A program made the translations under genes and the position numbers. A DNA stretch of 64,000 nt from Trifolium pratense (taxonomy: Eukaryota; Streptophyta; Magnoliopsida; Fabales; Fabaceae). This document shows positions 48,201-60,262 of the stretch, piece after piece (within the stretch, counting starts at the first letter, position 1; each line of letters begins with the position of its first letter). A model generated the notes under the pieces. The model saw nothing but the letters and a program-made list of their open reading frames with translations, ran no database searches and was not told the DNA's origin. Location: assembly GCF_020283565.1 (NCBI RefSeq), contig NC_060063.1:43980856-44044855 (forward strand), read 5' to 3'.

Positions 48201-50876
48201 TGAAACGTTTGGTGATGTGTCTGATTCAGTCATAAAGAGACCAGGAAAGGTAAGTGGTGGGAAAGGCAAAAATGGAGCTCAAACATGGTCAAATTTCTCC
48301 TTTGTGGTACCTCCTCAACCAGTTATTTAATTATTGTTCATTTTAGTTGGTTTCGATCATTTGTCAACTTGAAGGTCACTGGCTTATGAGCTTGTCCTTT
48401 CTTGTGTTTGAATCCTACCATACTGTGTTTATGTATTTCTTTAGCTACATAAAGGCATCACTCTTGATGTTGTTCATACTCTACCTGAATATTGTGGTTT
48501 TGCAATTCCAACTCGATACTAGTCCAGTATGCTCTCTCAACCTTGCTTAAACGATCTGTGTTCTGTTTGATTTTTTCAAATTTGTGCATCTTGAACATCT
48601 CAAATACATTAACAAATAAAACAGCTGTGTCCAAAATAAGTTTGTACTGTGTTCCTTTTTGTCCTAAATTTTGCCTTGCCATCCCTCCTCTTATAAATTA
48701 ATTATTTACCTCTTAAATTCAGCATAATTTTGAATTTTACTTTCATATACTTGATCACTTGCAGTCATCTCAGTCAAAAACTGGTGGGGATTTATGCCAC
48801 TCTGGTGCTTATGATCATGCTAAGCAGTTACCATCTGAACTCCCTGGCCAAAGTTACTCATTTTCAGATGGGGAGAGCAGGTTTTTTGTTGACCTTTTCT
48901 TTTCTATATTTATATATTTTTCCCCTTTCACCATGGGTGGCTTTTCAGCACATAGAAACATAAATATGAACTTTATTAAAAATTCTCAAATCCTTTAAAC
49001 TCGTAGGATTCAGGATAATTCTGTTTGTGATCTACACGGAGCCAATGGTAACACCAAGGAAGAAAATCAGAAGGTGAGTTGAAGTTTCAGTGTTGCAACT
49101 CTCATACCCATTGTCTGCATAAATAATTCACATGAGATTGCTGTAATCTGATATTCTTAAATCTCTTTTTTTTTTTTTCCTTTCCATTAATTGGTGCAGC
49201 AAGCTGAAGATGTCAAGCCGTTGAAATACGAGGGTTTGTGAATATTCTCTCAGCTCCCTGTGAATTGATTATATCTTAAAGCATTATGTCTGAAGCTGTG
49301 AAGCTAATGTGGATGGAAACTTAACCAATGTCATTTAAGTGGTTATTCTGTTTATTTTATTATAAATGAAGTGTTGAAGGTTTCTATCAGTACCCAATGC
49401 TACTTATGAATGGAAGCTCTTGCGTACATTTGAAGCTTCATTTATATGGTTTTCATTCTTTCATTAATACTTGCATTCCTTTGATCATGGCAATTCTTAG
49501 TGCAGATTTACACCCAGCACTCAACTTGAAGAAAGATGACTCTGATAAAGGGGGATTATCTTCTACTAATGCCCCCTCGTATGCCTCGTCTACTCATATT
49601 TCATCGAAGATTGATGAAAAGACTGGATCACATGGAGACTTGACTGGGGGTTCAGATTCTGGCAAAGCAAGTTGGGAAACGAAGCCCTTAAATTCACGTG
49701 GAAGATCGGAAACTCGTGTATCATCTGGTTCAGATTCTGTAGCAGGTGTGGCAACATATTCTGGTCCTAGTCTATCTCCAAGTTCTTCACTTGGTTCACT
49801 GTCTTCCGAAAAATCAACTCTGAATCCCTATGCGAAGGTGTGATAGTTAATGATCGACTTTATAGAATAGGAAGTCCCATTTGAAAATGCTGGTTTTTTT
49901 ATTACTGTTGTGGCATCATGGCATGTCTCAGAGGTTTCCTCTTTTTGGTTTCCCTTTGTTCTTGTCAGGAATTTAAGCTGAACCCTAATGCTAAGAGTTT
50001 TGTACCGTCTCAAGCATCTGTTAGGCCTCGCTCCCCAGTGTCTGATGGTTCCTTCTATTTCCCAGCTAACGTATCTACTGTACCGAGTATGCCAACCATG
50101 CCAATGGGTGTTGGAGTAAGTATTTTATGGGAAGATATTGTCAAATCTTCAATGAATTGAATAGTCACTTCATAAAAGACAATATAGATTTATTATTCAG
50201 GTTTAGTAGTCATACTCGATAATCTCTTACTTCTCCATGCAACTTTGATGATGTCTTATATTGCAGGTTGGAACTTCCTTTGCCGGGCAACAGCCTATCA
50301 TGTATAATCCACAGGCAGCACAAATGCCACCCCAACCATATTTTCATCAGAATGGGCCACAGGTGGGATACACTTCCATTTCTCTGGTTACTTTTATGTT
50401 AATATAGAATATAAATATTTCAGAATGATTAATTAATATTGTTAATCTAATTGCAGTATGGACAACTTCATGGTCATCCTAGACAAGTTCTATACATGCC
50501 CGGTTTCCTACCTGTAAGCACTTCGTTTTATTCTTCAGTTTTAATTTTCACCATTTTCCTTTACTCTTGTTTGGAGAATTCACATGTGTATGCTTTGATT
50601 TATGAACATCAGTTTTTGCTATTTTAAGCATTTTGACAAATATCAAATTAGCTACCTCAATAACTTCATATATGTCATGGATGTTGGATATTCTTCATTT
50701 TAACGATTGGTTATCACTAATATATTTCTATGCATTTAGGCATCTTATCTGCGTTTGAGCAATCTTAGCTGCCATTATATACTTCTAATTTAACTTTCAT
50801 GGCCAATTTACTAGGAGCTTAATTATCTAGATTTTTATTTTTACAGGAGACGCCATATAAGGGACGGAACTATTAA
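45295..50876 (+). CDS. Ataxin-2-like polyadenylate-binding protein-interacting protein (CID3/CID4 type)
   Basis: Complete, 14 coding exons: 45295-45430, 45503-45664, 45963-46099, 46305-46495, 47795-47972, 48073-48249, 48765-48880, 49007-49073, 49200-49233, 49506-49837, 49969-50115, 50267-50362, 50457-50513 and 50847-50876. They total 1860 nt (619 aa plus TAA), and phases agree at every junction. Residues about 58-145 form the Lsm-like ATX domain (SRDRLVYLTTCLIGHQVEVQ, GVILKMACLTKDGSS). Residues about 199-270 form the LsmAD domain (ELDNIFDGSWNR, FDEELYTTKLEKGPQ). Residues about 511-524 form the PAM2 motif FKLNPNAKSFVPS, which binds the MLLE domain of poly(A)-binding protein. The C-terminus is rich in P, Q and G. 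Known relatives act in cytoplasmic mRNA control and stress granules. The start matches the conserved MNLQQVGQP. Donor and acceptor at exons 9/10 were chosen because they alone restore phase. Confidence 0.96.
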
Positions 50877-52200
50877 TCACTAAGTTGACTGCATTCCTGT
50901 GAAAAGAATGGACAAAGTGGATGGTGTGAGACTTTCAAATGAAAAAGGATAGCTTCAGCTTATGAAAGGATTCCATAGATGTTTGATAATTTACAAGAAA
51001 GCTGGCTCATTCTGGAATATAGATTATTGATCTTGTAATCACTCACATCTTTTGTGATTTCTCAGTTTTCCTTAATGTAGTAGTTGCTTTACTCAGATTG
51101 GCTTTTTATCTTTTATTATAATGCAACCTTTACTTTGATCTGTGATCTGTGTATACTTTCCCTGGTTTAATTACTGCTCATTCTTTTGACCTTTATTCGT
51201 GCCTGCAGACATCTGGTTGCTTTCTTATCAGTCATATGCAGTAAAAGTGTAAAACAATTTCTGCTTCTCAAATTGTAGGATGCTAATATGTTAGTCCCTC
51301 AAATCAGAGAAATTAAAAATAAAGTTCATGAAATTGTAAATTGTCGACATTACTCTCTGGATAACATCTTAAGTTTTAAGCATTTATAAGAACTAATTTG
51401 ACACATAATTAGTCTTTGAGGTATTAATTACAAGGTGGCAACTTGGCTACCCATCTCATAGAATTGGGTCAAGCTACCCATCCTATGTGTCTTATTATTA
51501 GTGGTTGGGAAAATGTCACTTATTAATTTCAATTTTGGCAATACAACTTTTAATAATAGTAGATTCACCCATACATGTTCCAATTCCAATTCACATAAAA
51601 TTATCCCTCGTGTAAACAACCTTATTTAATGAACATTGTGACAAAATAAAAAACCCTTAATTAATGACATATACAAATACCAATGAACCTAATTAAAACT
51701 TCGAAGAAAAGAAGAGTCACTTTTCATTATTTTTTTAGCCTAACAAAGACATATGAGTATATTTTTTTAATTTAATATATATATATATGCTCTATTATTT
51801 TTTGGTACACACTCTAATTTTTTTTTTTTAACTTGGTTCGGAGGTCAGTTCTGGCATCAAGTTGTTTCAATCCCCTTCTGATCACAGTTGTGGAGGATCG
51901 AACTATTATCAAGTTCAGCATCAATCACCACTGAACAAAATCATATTGGTGGTACACACTCTGATTTAAATATAAGGAAAAAAAAACAATTTTTAGATAG
52001 TTATTAACCAAATTCATTTATTAGTAAGCATTTCTTTTTTTGCATTTCTTTTTACTAGATTTTTTATTAAGTACGAGTTACTTAAACGATATTACTAAGG
52101 ATTTCCTCTTTCTAGCTTGGAAAATAGGCCAATTATTGAGTTGTTTCTCTATTTTTATAGTCCCCTTGGTAATATGATAACTCCCTCCCCTAAATTAATT
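50877..52200. other. 3' flank of the ataxin-2-like gene and intergenic DNA
   Basis: The first 250 bases are probably the 3' untranslated region. Beyond it I see AT-rich DNA, a SINE-like copy (51831-51938) and a repeated phrase: 'tagcttggaaaataggccaa' at 52115 and 'tagcttggaaatagatcaa' at 52777, both followed by 'ttattgagttgtttctctat'. Confidence 0.5.
51831..51938 (-). mobile_element. tRNA-derived SINE-like repeat, copy 4
   Basis: Reverse copy of the family at 15371: 'cttggttcggaggtcagttc', 'tggcatcaagttgtttcaat', 'cagttgtggaggatcgaact' and 'aagttcagcatcaatcacca'. Confidence 0.6.
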
Positions 52201-52206
52201 TCCATG

Positions 52207-52420
52207 ACAAAAGAATAGGCTTAGGCATGACAATATAGCTCATACTCGCGGGTATCCGACCGCCCCGCTCCGATTTTGATGGGGAAAAATCGAATTGAAT
52301 GGGTTTAGGTTTTCCCCAATTTTAAAAGACGGGGGTGGGACGGGTATTAGGGACATAAATACCCACCCGAATCCGCCCAGCTTATATTTAATTACATTTT
52401 ATCTCTATTAAATTATAAAC
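52207..52420. mobile_element. hAT-like or related fragment
   Basis: GC-richer inverted phrases 'actcgcgggtatccgaccgc' and 'gggacgggtattagggac' then 'acccacccgaatccgccc' resemble the design of the hAT-like elements nearby. No terminal repeats with a target duplication were found. Confidence 0.4.
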
Positions 52421-52953
52421 TCTTAAACAAAATTACTAATATACCCTTAAATAAAATTACAAAGTTTTGCTATATATAGTGTTTTACGCAAAACAAGAAT
52501 GACTTGCTTAAGTAGCCTAGTGTTGTAAAATGTACTTATGTAGCAAGAGGATGTGGGTTCAACTCTTACAACCTTAATTTCTTTGCATATTTCTTGTTTT
52601 ATTATTTTTTTTATAGTTTTGGTAAATAATATTTATTTATTATAATTTTTAAAATGAAATAAAAAATATCTTTCAAAGTTTTCAATTGATTCTGGGTTGC
52701 TTTGGACTCTCAATAAAATTTGATTTGTATCGGGTCTCTCTCAATATCCATACCATTCCTTGATTTCGTTTGTCTAGCTTGGAAATAGATCAATTATTGA
52801 GTTGTTTCTCTATTTCTAGTCCCCTCGATAATATAATAACCCCCTCCCCTAATTAATTTCCATGACACAAAAATAGGCTAAACAAAAGATAATGCACAAA
52901 ATTCATTTTTCTTATTTCTAACCCATCACTTGCATCTAATTGTAGGATATTGT

Positions 52954-53583
52954 TAGAGCTGTCAAATGGGCTGGTCTGGCCCAGTCCTGCCGGTCCAGTG
53001 AACCAGACAATATACATGGGCTAGTCTGGCCCGACCCAGTTATTATTAGCTTGGTCCAGCCTGTATGGGCCATGTGGGATAATGGGTCTGGCCCGACCCA
53101 TTTCATTTTATTTTTTCCCATTTATTCGATTTTTTTTACATGACTTTAATGTATTAGTTCCTCATAATTATAAATTTTATTGAGATATAATTGTATACAT
53201 GTGTAAACAATTTTTACATCAACACTAAATATCAATTAAACTCAAGTTTGATTCTTATAAAATAAATAAAATCAAATAAATACATTATAAACTTAAGTTC
53301 TTAAAGAGTTTTAGGTAAATATGACCATTTTTATTATGTTTACACATTTAATTATATTTTTTATAATAAATTTTCAATTAGATGATAATTTCTTATGTTT
53401 TAATTGATATTATTTTCACAAAAATGACATAAATTTTTCGTTAATGGGCCAGCCCGAAGCCCACTGGGCTATCCCGGCCCAATTTTCATTTGGGCTACAT
53501 GGGCTTGGGCCAAAAAGGGCCGATTTCATTTGGGCTAGGTTTTATGAGGCCCGATCCGCCCAAAACCCGTGGGCTAATTTCTA
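52954..53583. mobile_element. Non-autonomous hAT-like element with perfect 8-bp TSD
   Basis: 630 bp, starting TAGAGCTGTCAAATGGG and ending CCCGTGGGCTAATTTCTA, flanked by GATATTGT on both sides (52946-52953 and 53584-53591). The subterminal zones are runs of 'ggcccgaccca'/'tgggctggtctgg' in both orientations. The middle is AT-rich and non-coding. Confidence 0.88.
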
Positions 53584-53639
53584 GATATTGTTAATTAAAA
53601 AAAAATTAAGTTTGTTATAATTAGAGAAGGTATAGAATG

Positions 53640-55290
53640 TGGTAAGCTGTGAAGCCCCGATATTCAAAAAATGACGAAGTTTCGTGTCTAATACGTACTC
53701 GATATAGATACTCGTTCGATACTTTTCGATACACGTATCGAAGAAGTATCAGCAATTAATATTATTTTTTTAAAAAAATAACCGATACGTGTCAGATACT
53801 TCTTTGATACACGTATCAGAAAAGTATCAGACAATTAATGCTCTTTGATGATGGAAACATAGGCGAGGAGACTGATACAATCCGTGTTTCCTCTTTAGTA
53901 TACCAAGTGTCTTTTTTGGGTAACATTGATGATATTTTTTTGGGATATTAATAACTGTCCTTTTTGGTAGTACAGTTTTTTTTTTTTAGGGTAAATAGTG
54001 TTATACCCCCTGCAAAATAGGCGAGTTTTGCGTTACCCCCTGCAAAATATTTTTTTGAGATTACCCCCCTGCAATGTCAAGATTCTTTGCGTTACCCCCC
54101 TGGCTCAACAAGTGGGCATATGACATGGAAGAATCTTGACGTGGCATGACACATGGAAATTAATTTATTTTTTATTTATTTTTAATTGCCAACTCATTAA
54201 TTAATGTGGGTTTTTAATTAAAAAAATGAAAAAAAACTTAAAAGTTGTTATATTTTTATGAACTTACTTAAAAGAAAGTTTTTTTTTTTTTTTTACTAAA
54301 AGTTGTTATTATATATATAAAAAAAATTCTTATATATATATAATAACTAATAATAGAGTAACCCAAAAAAAAAATTAAGATGAAAAAAAAACTAATAATA
54401 ATAATAGTAACCAAAAAACTAATAATAATAATAACTAATAATAATAGAGTAACCCAAAAAAAAACTGCAATCACATAGTAACGCAAGAACAATCGCTTTG
54501 CCCTAACCCCCAAATTGAAATTGAAAACGAAGAACAATCGCTGCATATGAACGGAACGAAAAAAAAATTCTTTAAATAAAAAAATTTCCTTAAAAAAAAA
54601 AGTTTCTTTAAAAAAAAAAAGTTTCTTTAAAAAAAAGAGATTTCTTTAAAAAAAAAGTTACCGTAAAAAAAAAAGTTTCTTTAAAAAAAAAGTTTTTTTC
54701 ATTTTTTTTAAATTAAAAAATAAATAATTACTGAGTTGGCAATTAAAAATAAATAAAATATAAATTAATTTCCACGTGTCATGCCACGTCAAGATTCGTC
54801 CATGTCATATGCCCACTTGTTGAGCCAGGGGGGTAACGCAAGGAATCTTGACATTGCAGGGGGGTAATCTCAAAAAAATATTTTGCAGGGGGGTAACGCA
54901 AAACTCGCCTATTTTGCAGGGGGGTATGACACTATTTACTCTTTTTTTTATAAGCAAATTGTTAGTATATTATATTGTTATAACTTCAACCCCGAACCTC
55001 CAACTTCTTAACCCTTAGCTCAACTCTCACATCCCTTTTTAGGTAGTACTTAACTTAAGATATGTAATTGTCACTTGTTTGCTCATTTTGAGTAATTTGA
55101 ATGTTAATTTTTTATCATTATCGATTTTAGTTATGTTTATATGTTGTGCATTTATATATTTAATTTTAAATTTAATTTTTAAATATCATATCTCGTCCGT
55201 ATCGTATCGGAAATTTTAAAAAAATTCTTGTATCCCTATATTGGTGTCGTATTGATATCGTGTCACATATCTGAGTTTCATAGATGGTAA
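53640..55290. repeat. Older dispersed repeat split by a Mutator-like MITE
   Basis: The left part (53640-53900) repeats 'gatacacgtatcagaaaagt' and similar variants. The right part (55185-55285) continues with 'cgtccgtatcgtatcgga' and 'gatatcgtgtcacatatctg'. The shared gtatcg motifs suggest one old repeat interrupted by the younger insertion at 53989-54941. Confidence 0.5.
53989..54941. mobile_element. Mutator-like MITE with about 220-bp inverted repeats
   Basis: Ends GGGTAAATAGTGTTATACC and GGTATGACACTATTTACTC. The inverted arms continue through 'gcaaaataggcgagttttgc', 'tgcaatgtcaagattctt' and 'caacaagtgggcatatgaca' on each side. A 9-bp direct repeat TTTTTTTTA (53980-53988 and 54942-54950) flanks it. 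This repeat is low-complexity, but the length fits Mutator. The interior is A-rich with repeated 'aaaaaaagtttctttaaa'. Confidence 0.85.
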
Positions 55291-55299
55291 GCATAATCA

Positions 55300-58200
55300 T
55301 ATCATCTCAATTAAAGGAAGTGAATATCAACATAAAATTCACAATATATAATATTATATTTCTAACATATTTTTCATAATAAGATTATTCAACATTATTT
55401 AAAAATGTTTAATTAATTAATATTGTTGTTATATTTTATAAATAAAATGTAATTCAGGAAATAAATTTGAAAAAAATATTAGAAAAATAAAGCTTGTTAA
55501 ATAAAACGCAACGCAAAAAACGGCATGTAAATCGGACGCTCGTAGCCATCACACTCTCCCTCACTCTCTCTGACCCGCGAGTGGGATTCACTCCTACATG
55601 AACAGTGCATCTTCAACCTTTGGCGGGTCGACCCATGACCAGAAACCGGGTCAAAACCGGGTTGCACTCCATCATCATTTTCTCCGAGTTTCCAGCCCCG
55701 TTTCGTGCGATTTTTGGTGCGTTTCGACCATAATTCAATCTTCTAACGATTTTAACACAAAATTATCAAGTTTTAAACATCAAAAACGTGAGATTTAAAA
55801 CAAAATTCGCGATTTTGTGAACACCATGAAAGATGAGATTTTTCTTTGATTTCTTCCTCTATGATTGTCCAAAAAACACAAAATTTGTGTCATTAAATTC
55901 GTAAAATCATGATCTACAAAAGTACTGTAAGATTTTACTGTAATTTGTTGCATACCAAAAATCGAAAATTTGACAAATAATAAAACGAAAATGAACTAGA
56001 AATTAAGAAAAGATGAAGAATAATTTAGTTTAGTTAAAAAAAAATCTGAACTTTGAATTGAAGTAGATGGAATGAAAAATTGTTAAAATTTAGTGGACAT
56101 TTTTACAATTACATAATTATAACTTGATAGAATTGCAATTTTATATTTTGAATCACATAAATAATAGAAGATTAATTGAATGGTTTAGATTAGTGCCAAC
56201 TCAAATGGGTAACCCAGCCCAATTTAATGAAATGGGTAGATAAGAATTTGCCTAATTACAATAAGGCTTAATATCTCTTTTGGCCACTCAAATATTATTA
56301 TTTGGCGATTTTTGTCCTTCACTTTTAAAACGGATGAACCGAGTCTCTAATGTCTGGATTTGGATTTTGGTGCATTTACCATGTCTCATTAAAACTAAGC
56401 GTGAAACTGCATGCTTTCTCTACAGTAGCAATCCAAATCTTTAATATGCAATTTCTTGGTTTTGACCGGTTCGATGTTTGTGTCTTTATATTATTAACAT
56501 ATACTCATTATTTTGTAGATAACCTGAGCTCTCCTAGATTTGTAAATTTAAAAACTTTATATTCTTTATCTAGTTACACAATGCCCATTTTTCTTCCACA
56601 TTCAACATATCTTTCTACGAAAACACTAGCTGCAACCCATCTTTTGTCAATTGAATCTCTTCCCCTTTGTTGAGACACTCATGCACAACTGAACTTTGGT
56701 GTCAAAATTCCTTCCTGGGAAGCCAAGCCATATTCAATTCAGTTGCTTCTTCGAGCTTTCGCTTAGGATGAAGTTTCAAAGTCAATAGCGAACGCCCAAT
56801 GGTTAAAGGGATGATGCTGCACATTGTTGTCTCTTTTCTTGGACTAAGTTTTGGTGATCTATTAGATTTGATGCATCTTATTATTTGTTCATGGGATAGA
56901 ATCTACTCTCTAATATAATGTGTATCATTTTTTGTTGTTGAAGAATTCAAAAAATGTATTAATATAATGTTATCTAAGGTATAAGATATGTCAATATTTT
57001 TTTTTTAAAAAAATACAATTAATCAAAACAAAATTTCACACCAAAATATAAAATAACTCCACATTGAAACAAAAGCAACCAGCATACTATAACTATTAAG
57101 ATATCCTACCCTAGAATCTGCCCCCAAATACAAAATAGAGTTTGTCCAATGTAGTCCAACCTTAAAAGAGAGTTTTAAATTCAACGGTAATACTTTTACT
57201 AGTAATGAAGGTGAAGTGCCTCTTCTCTTAAAATACAGTAAAACTTTATTAAAAACAATGTGCCAAAATAAAACTTCAGTCAAATTTCTTTATTCTTAAC
57301 TAGGGAGTGAGTGGATTTAGGACGATGGAAGCATTTAAGACGTACACAGAAGTCAATGAGTAGTGGTGGTAGGTGTAGTAGTAGTCATCAATATCATTGT
57401 TTGAATGTGACTCAGGTTTTTATGGTGAAAAATGTTATTTCATCTGGTCTTGTTTTTTTTTTTTTTACACAATTTCCTCTAGTCTCAATTATAAGGAAAT
57501 TTTCATTTTTTAAATTAATTGAATAACAAATATATTTGGTTTAATTTTATAGATGAGGTACATTACTTATTCAGTAAATCTGAAAATTAAAATTTATTTA
57601 TAATTAATATCGAAGAGAATAACTAGTTAAAGAAAAATACTAACTCATATTTTGGAGGCATTAGTAAAATAGTTAAATATAGTAAAATAATTTTAAAAAA
57701 ATTGTGTAATTTATTTTTAAATAATATCAACAATATTCATTTTAATGTGAAATTTATTTTATTTTATTTTTTTAATCGGTGCCCTACAAGACTAGTTAGC
57801 ACAACCTATGACATAGGAAACCATCAAAATAAAGACACAAAAATAAACTTAAAAGTAGGAGGAAATTACTAGGTAAAACAATTTTTTAAAATAAATATGG
57901 GTCATGTAGAAAAAAAAATAAATACGGGTCATGCCAACAATGTTAGATAAATTGAATAACTCTATAGGTCTTTATTAGGAGAAAAATTACTTTTTAATAC
58001 ATTGAATAATTATTTTTACCCTCATTGAAATATTGATCATGTTAACATGTACTATCATAAAGACACATGATAAACTATTCAAATAAAGAAAATATTCTTT
58101 TCAATACTACTCTAGTAGTTAATTTTTTATATATTTAAATATGGAAAATGTTGACAGTGTGCTGAGGGGCACTCTCTTTAAGGAATTTAAATAGTACTCC

Positions 58201-58840
58201 CTTCGTTTCATATTATAATAAAAAAAAATTAAAATTCACACTTATTAAGAAAAATAAAATATGATAATTTAAAGTATGATTTTTTGTATTTTCCTTGAAA
58301 TAAGTTTTATTGCAAGATAAGATATAAAAAGTTTTTTCTTTTTGGCTTTAATCACTAGTTTAATCTGATTTGAGGGTTATTTCGGGATAAATTTTTTTTT
58401 TATTGGTTATTGATTATAGAGAAAAGAAGAGAATGATATAAATAAAATTTTATGAAACGAAAGAAAGAAATTTTTAATTTTTTTTATAGAAAGATGTAAT
58501 GTAAAGTCAAATGCATTAGAAATTAAAATATGTAATTAACCTTTTTAAATAAATAGTAGTATTTTTTTTTAATTGAAATTCTTAAAAGAAAGTTTAACGA
58601 TCAAAGAAACAAATAAAGAATATTGGGGAATTGAGAAAGGTGGTGAGAGAGTGTACTTTATTGACGTGTGTTAATGCAGAGAGTGTGTGTGTGTAGTGTG
58701 TGTACACTGTACATGGTTTAAGGAAACATCTTTTCAAGTTCAAGCTGCTGAACTCAACCACAGTACACAAAACATAGTACCAAAGAGAACACAAAGTTAA
58801 TGAAAATTCTAGAAAATAGTAGAAACTTGAAACTAGTGTG
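55300..58840. other. Intergenic region, no gene recognised
   Basis: Holds a GC-richer island at 55500-55760 (see findings), a MITE-like phrase near 56264 ('aggcttaatatctcttttgg'), AT-rich filler and short open frames without recognisable domains (for example 56350-56673 plus, 57023-57283 minus). Confidence 0.4.
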
Positions 58841-59329
58841 TAAGTGTTGTGTTGTATTGTGTTGTGGGGTACCACACTATAAAAATTGATATGTTTTATA
58901 TTTTGGTATGCTTGTTTAGTTCTTGCAATTTCTTAACATATTTTGGATGCTACAATTGTGAGAAATATTTGCTCTTAATTGAAAAATTTGTAGCTAAATC
59001 CTTGTTTCATAGTTCATTTTTTCTTTTATAAATAAATTGAGGTAAGTGAATTTCTAATCTAATTGGTAGGACTTGAATGTAGTGGAAAAAAATGAAGAAC
59101 TCATGGCCATGGGGGACTTGTGAATTTGATGTGCAAAAATCATCGATGTCCGAAAATCTGACCTTGAAAATTACTTTAATTTCAAGACCAAGATTCTTCT
59201 TCTACTCAATCAACTGGTCAGTCTTATATGGAAGTCGGTTCGAGACAATCAGGTTATTTCTGCATTTGGCTCTTGTTATCAATTGTTTTTGGTTATTTCT
59301 ATCAGAGTATCAGTTTTAGGTGTAGATTA

Positions 59330-59735
59330 TTACTGATATGGTTCGTAGTTGATTCGTAGTTAGAATTGATTATAAGTTTGTGAATGCCTATTTGGGCGTT
59401 TGATGTAATCACTTTAATTCACTTTCCACATTTGTATCATTTTACACTCATCAATATAATACACTTTTAGACTCTTTCATGGATATCATGTTTTCTAACA
59501 TGGTACCAAAGCTTATCCAAGACTCGCATAGTCGCCCACTACCAGGCTACTCAAGTCACGCTCCAAATGTCCATTTTGAACGTCAGAGGAATGTAGTTAA
59601 GAGTCTCACATTTTATGTGATTTGGTCTGAAAATAAGTTTATTAGTGGTGAAATGCATGCATCACCTTACAAGTTTATTTTGTAGGATTGAGTTAAGCGC
59701 AATCCAAATTCTGCGAGAGTACTCAATTTTGTAAA
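59330..59735 (+). mobile_element. LTR/TRIM retroelement relic inside the NF-YA locus
   Basis: Contains an LTR-end-like 'actcatcaatataata', then a primer-binding-site-like 'catggtaccaaagctt' (compare TGGTATCAGAGC). Next is a short internal part ('actcgcatagtcgcccacta') and then a new LTR-like start ('gttaagagtctcacatttta', 'tcaccttacaagtttatttt', 'gattgagttaagcgcaa'). LTR end, primer site, tiny interior and LTR start in this order fit a TRIM. It is strongly decayed. Confidence 0.5.
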
Positions 59736-60094
59736 AGAAATGAAGTGATACAATTTTTGGTTATGATGCTATTGTCTCAAAAATTGAAATTGCTTTTAGA
59801 TAGATTAATTAAAAAGTATTAGAAAACTTGTATTACTTCCTAATGCATTTTGATGAATATTTTCTCTAGGTCCAATTTCTGTCAAGTATAGCAATTCTTC
59901 TGCTTGTTCAACACTTAGCGAAACTGCAGAGGGTCGCGATTTTATATTGCATCCGTCTCAACAGAATCACAACCGATCACATGAAAGTATGTATGTGTTT
60001 GTTCTTGGTGGAAATAAGATAGCTGCAATTTCTTTTTCTTATAGTTTGCATTTCAGGCTCATGTTGCATTCCCTCAGGATAAACAACTTAATTA

Positions 60095-60262
60095 TGAGCT
60101 TAGAGCATAAACACTTATCATTTAAGTAATAAGTGCTTATGTATATTCTTTCTATAGCAAAAGATAAAATAAATATCTCATAGTTGTTTTCATAAGTTCT
60201 CCAGAACAATCATATAAGTGTTCATGTTAGTAGATAACCTCAAATGAGCCAATCCAAACAGG
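60095..60262. mobile_element. MITE-like element in the NF-YA locus
   Basis: Between 'gagcataaacacttatcatt' and 'gagccaatccaaacaggcct'. It shares 'aagtgcttatgtat', 'agttgttttcataagttctc' and the final 'atccaaacaggcc' with the copies at 652-855 and 8975-9188. Confidence 0.5.

Noticed and set aside
54268..54546. Minus frame of 92 codons that looks like a hydrophobic membrane protein
   Set aside because: The hydrophobic look comes from the A/T-rich interior of a MITE (ata/taa repeats). There is no family pattern.
59092..59319. A stand-alone 75-codon protein beginning MKNSWPWG
   Set aside because: Its first part matches the NF-YA N-terminal region. The rest is NF-YA coding sequence read in the wrong frame.
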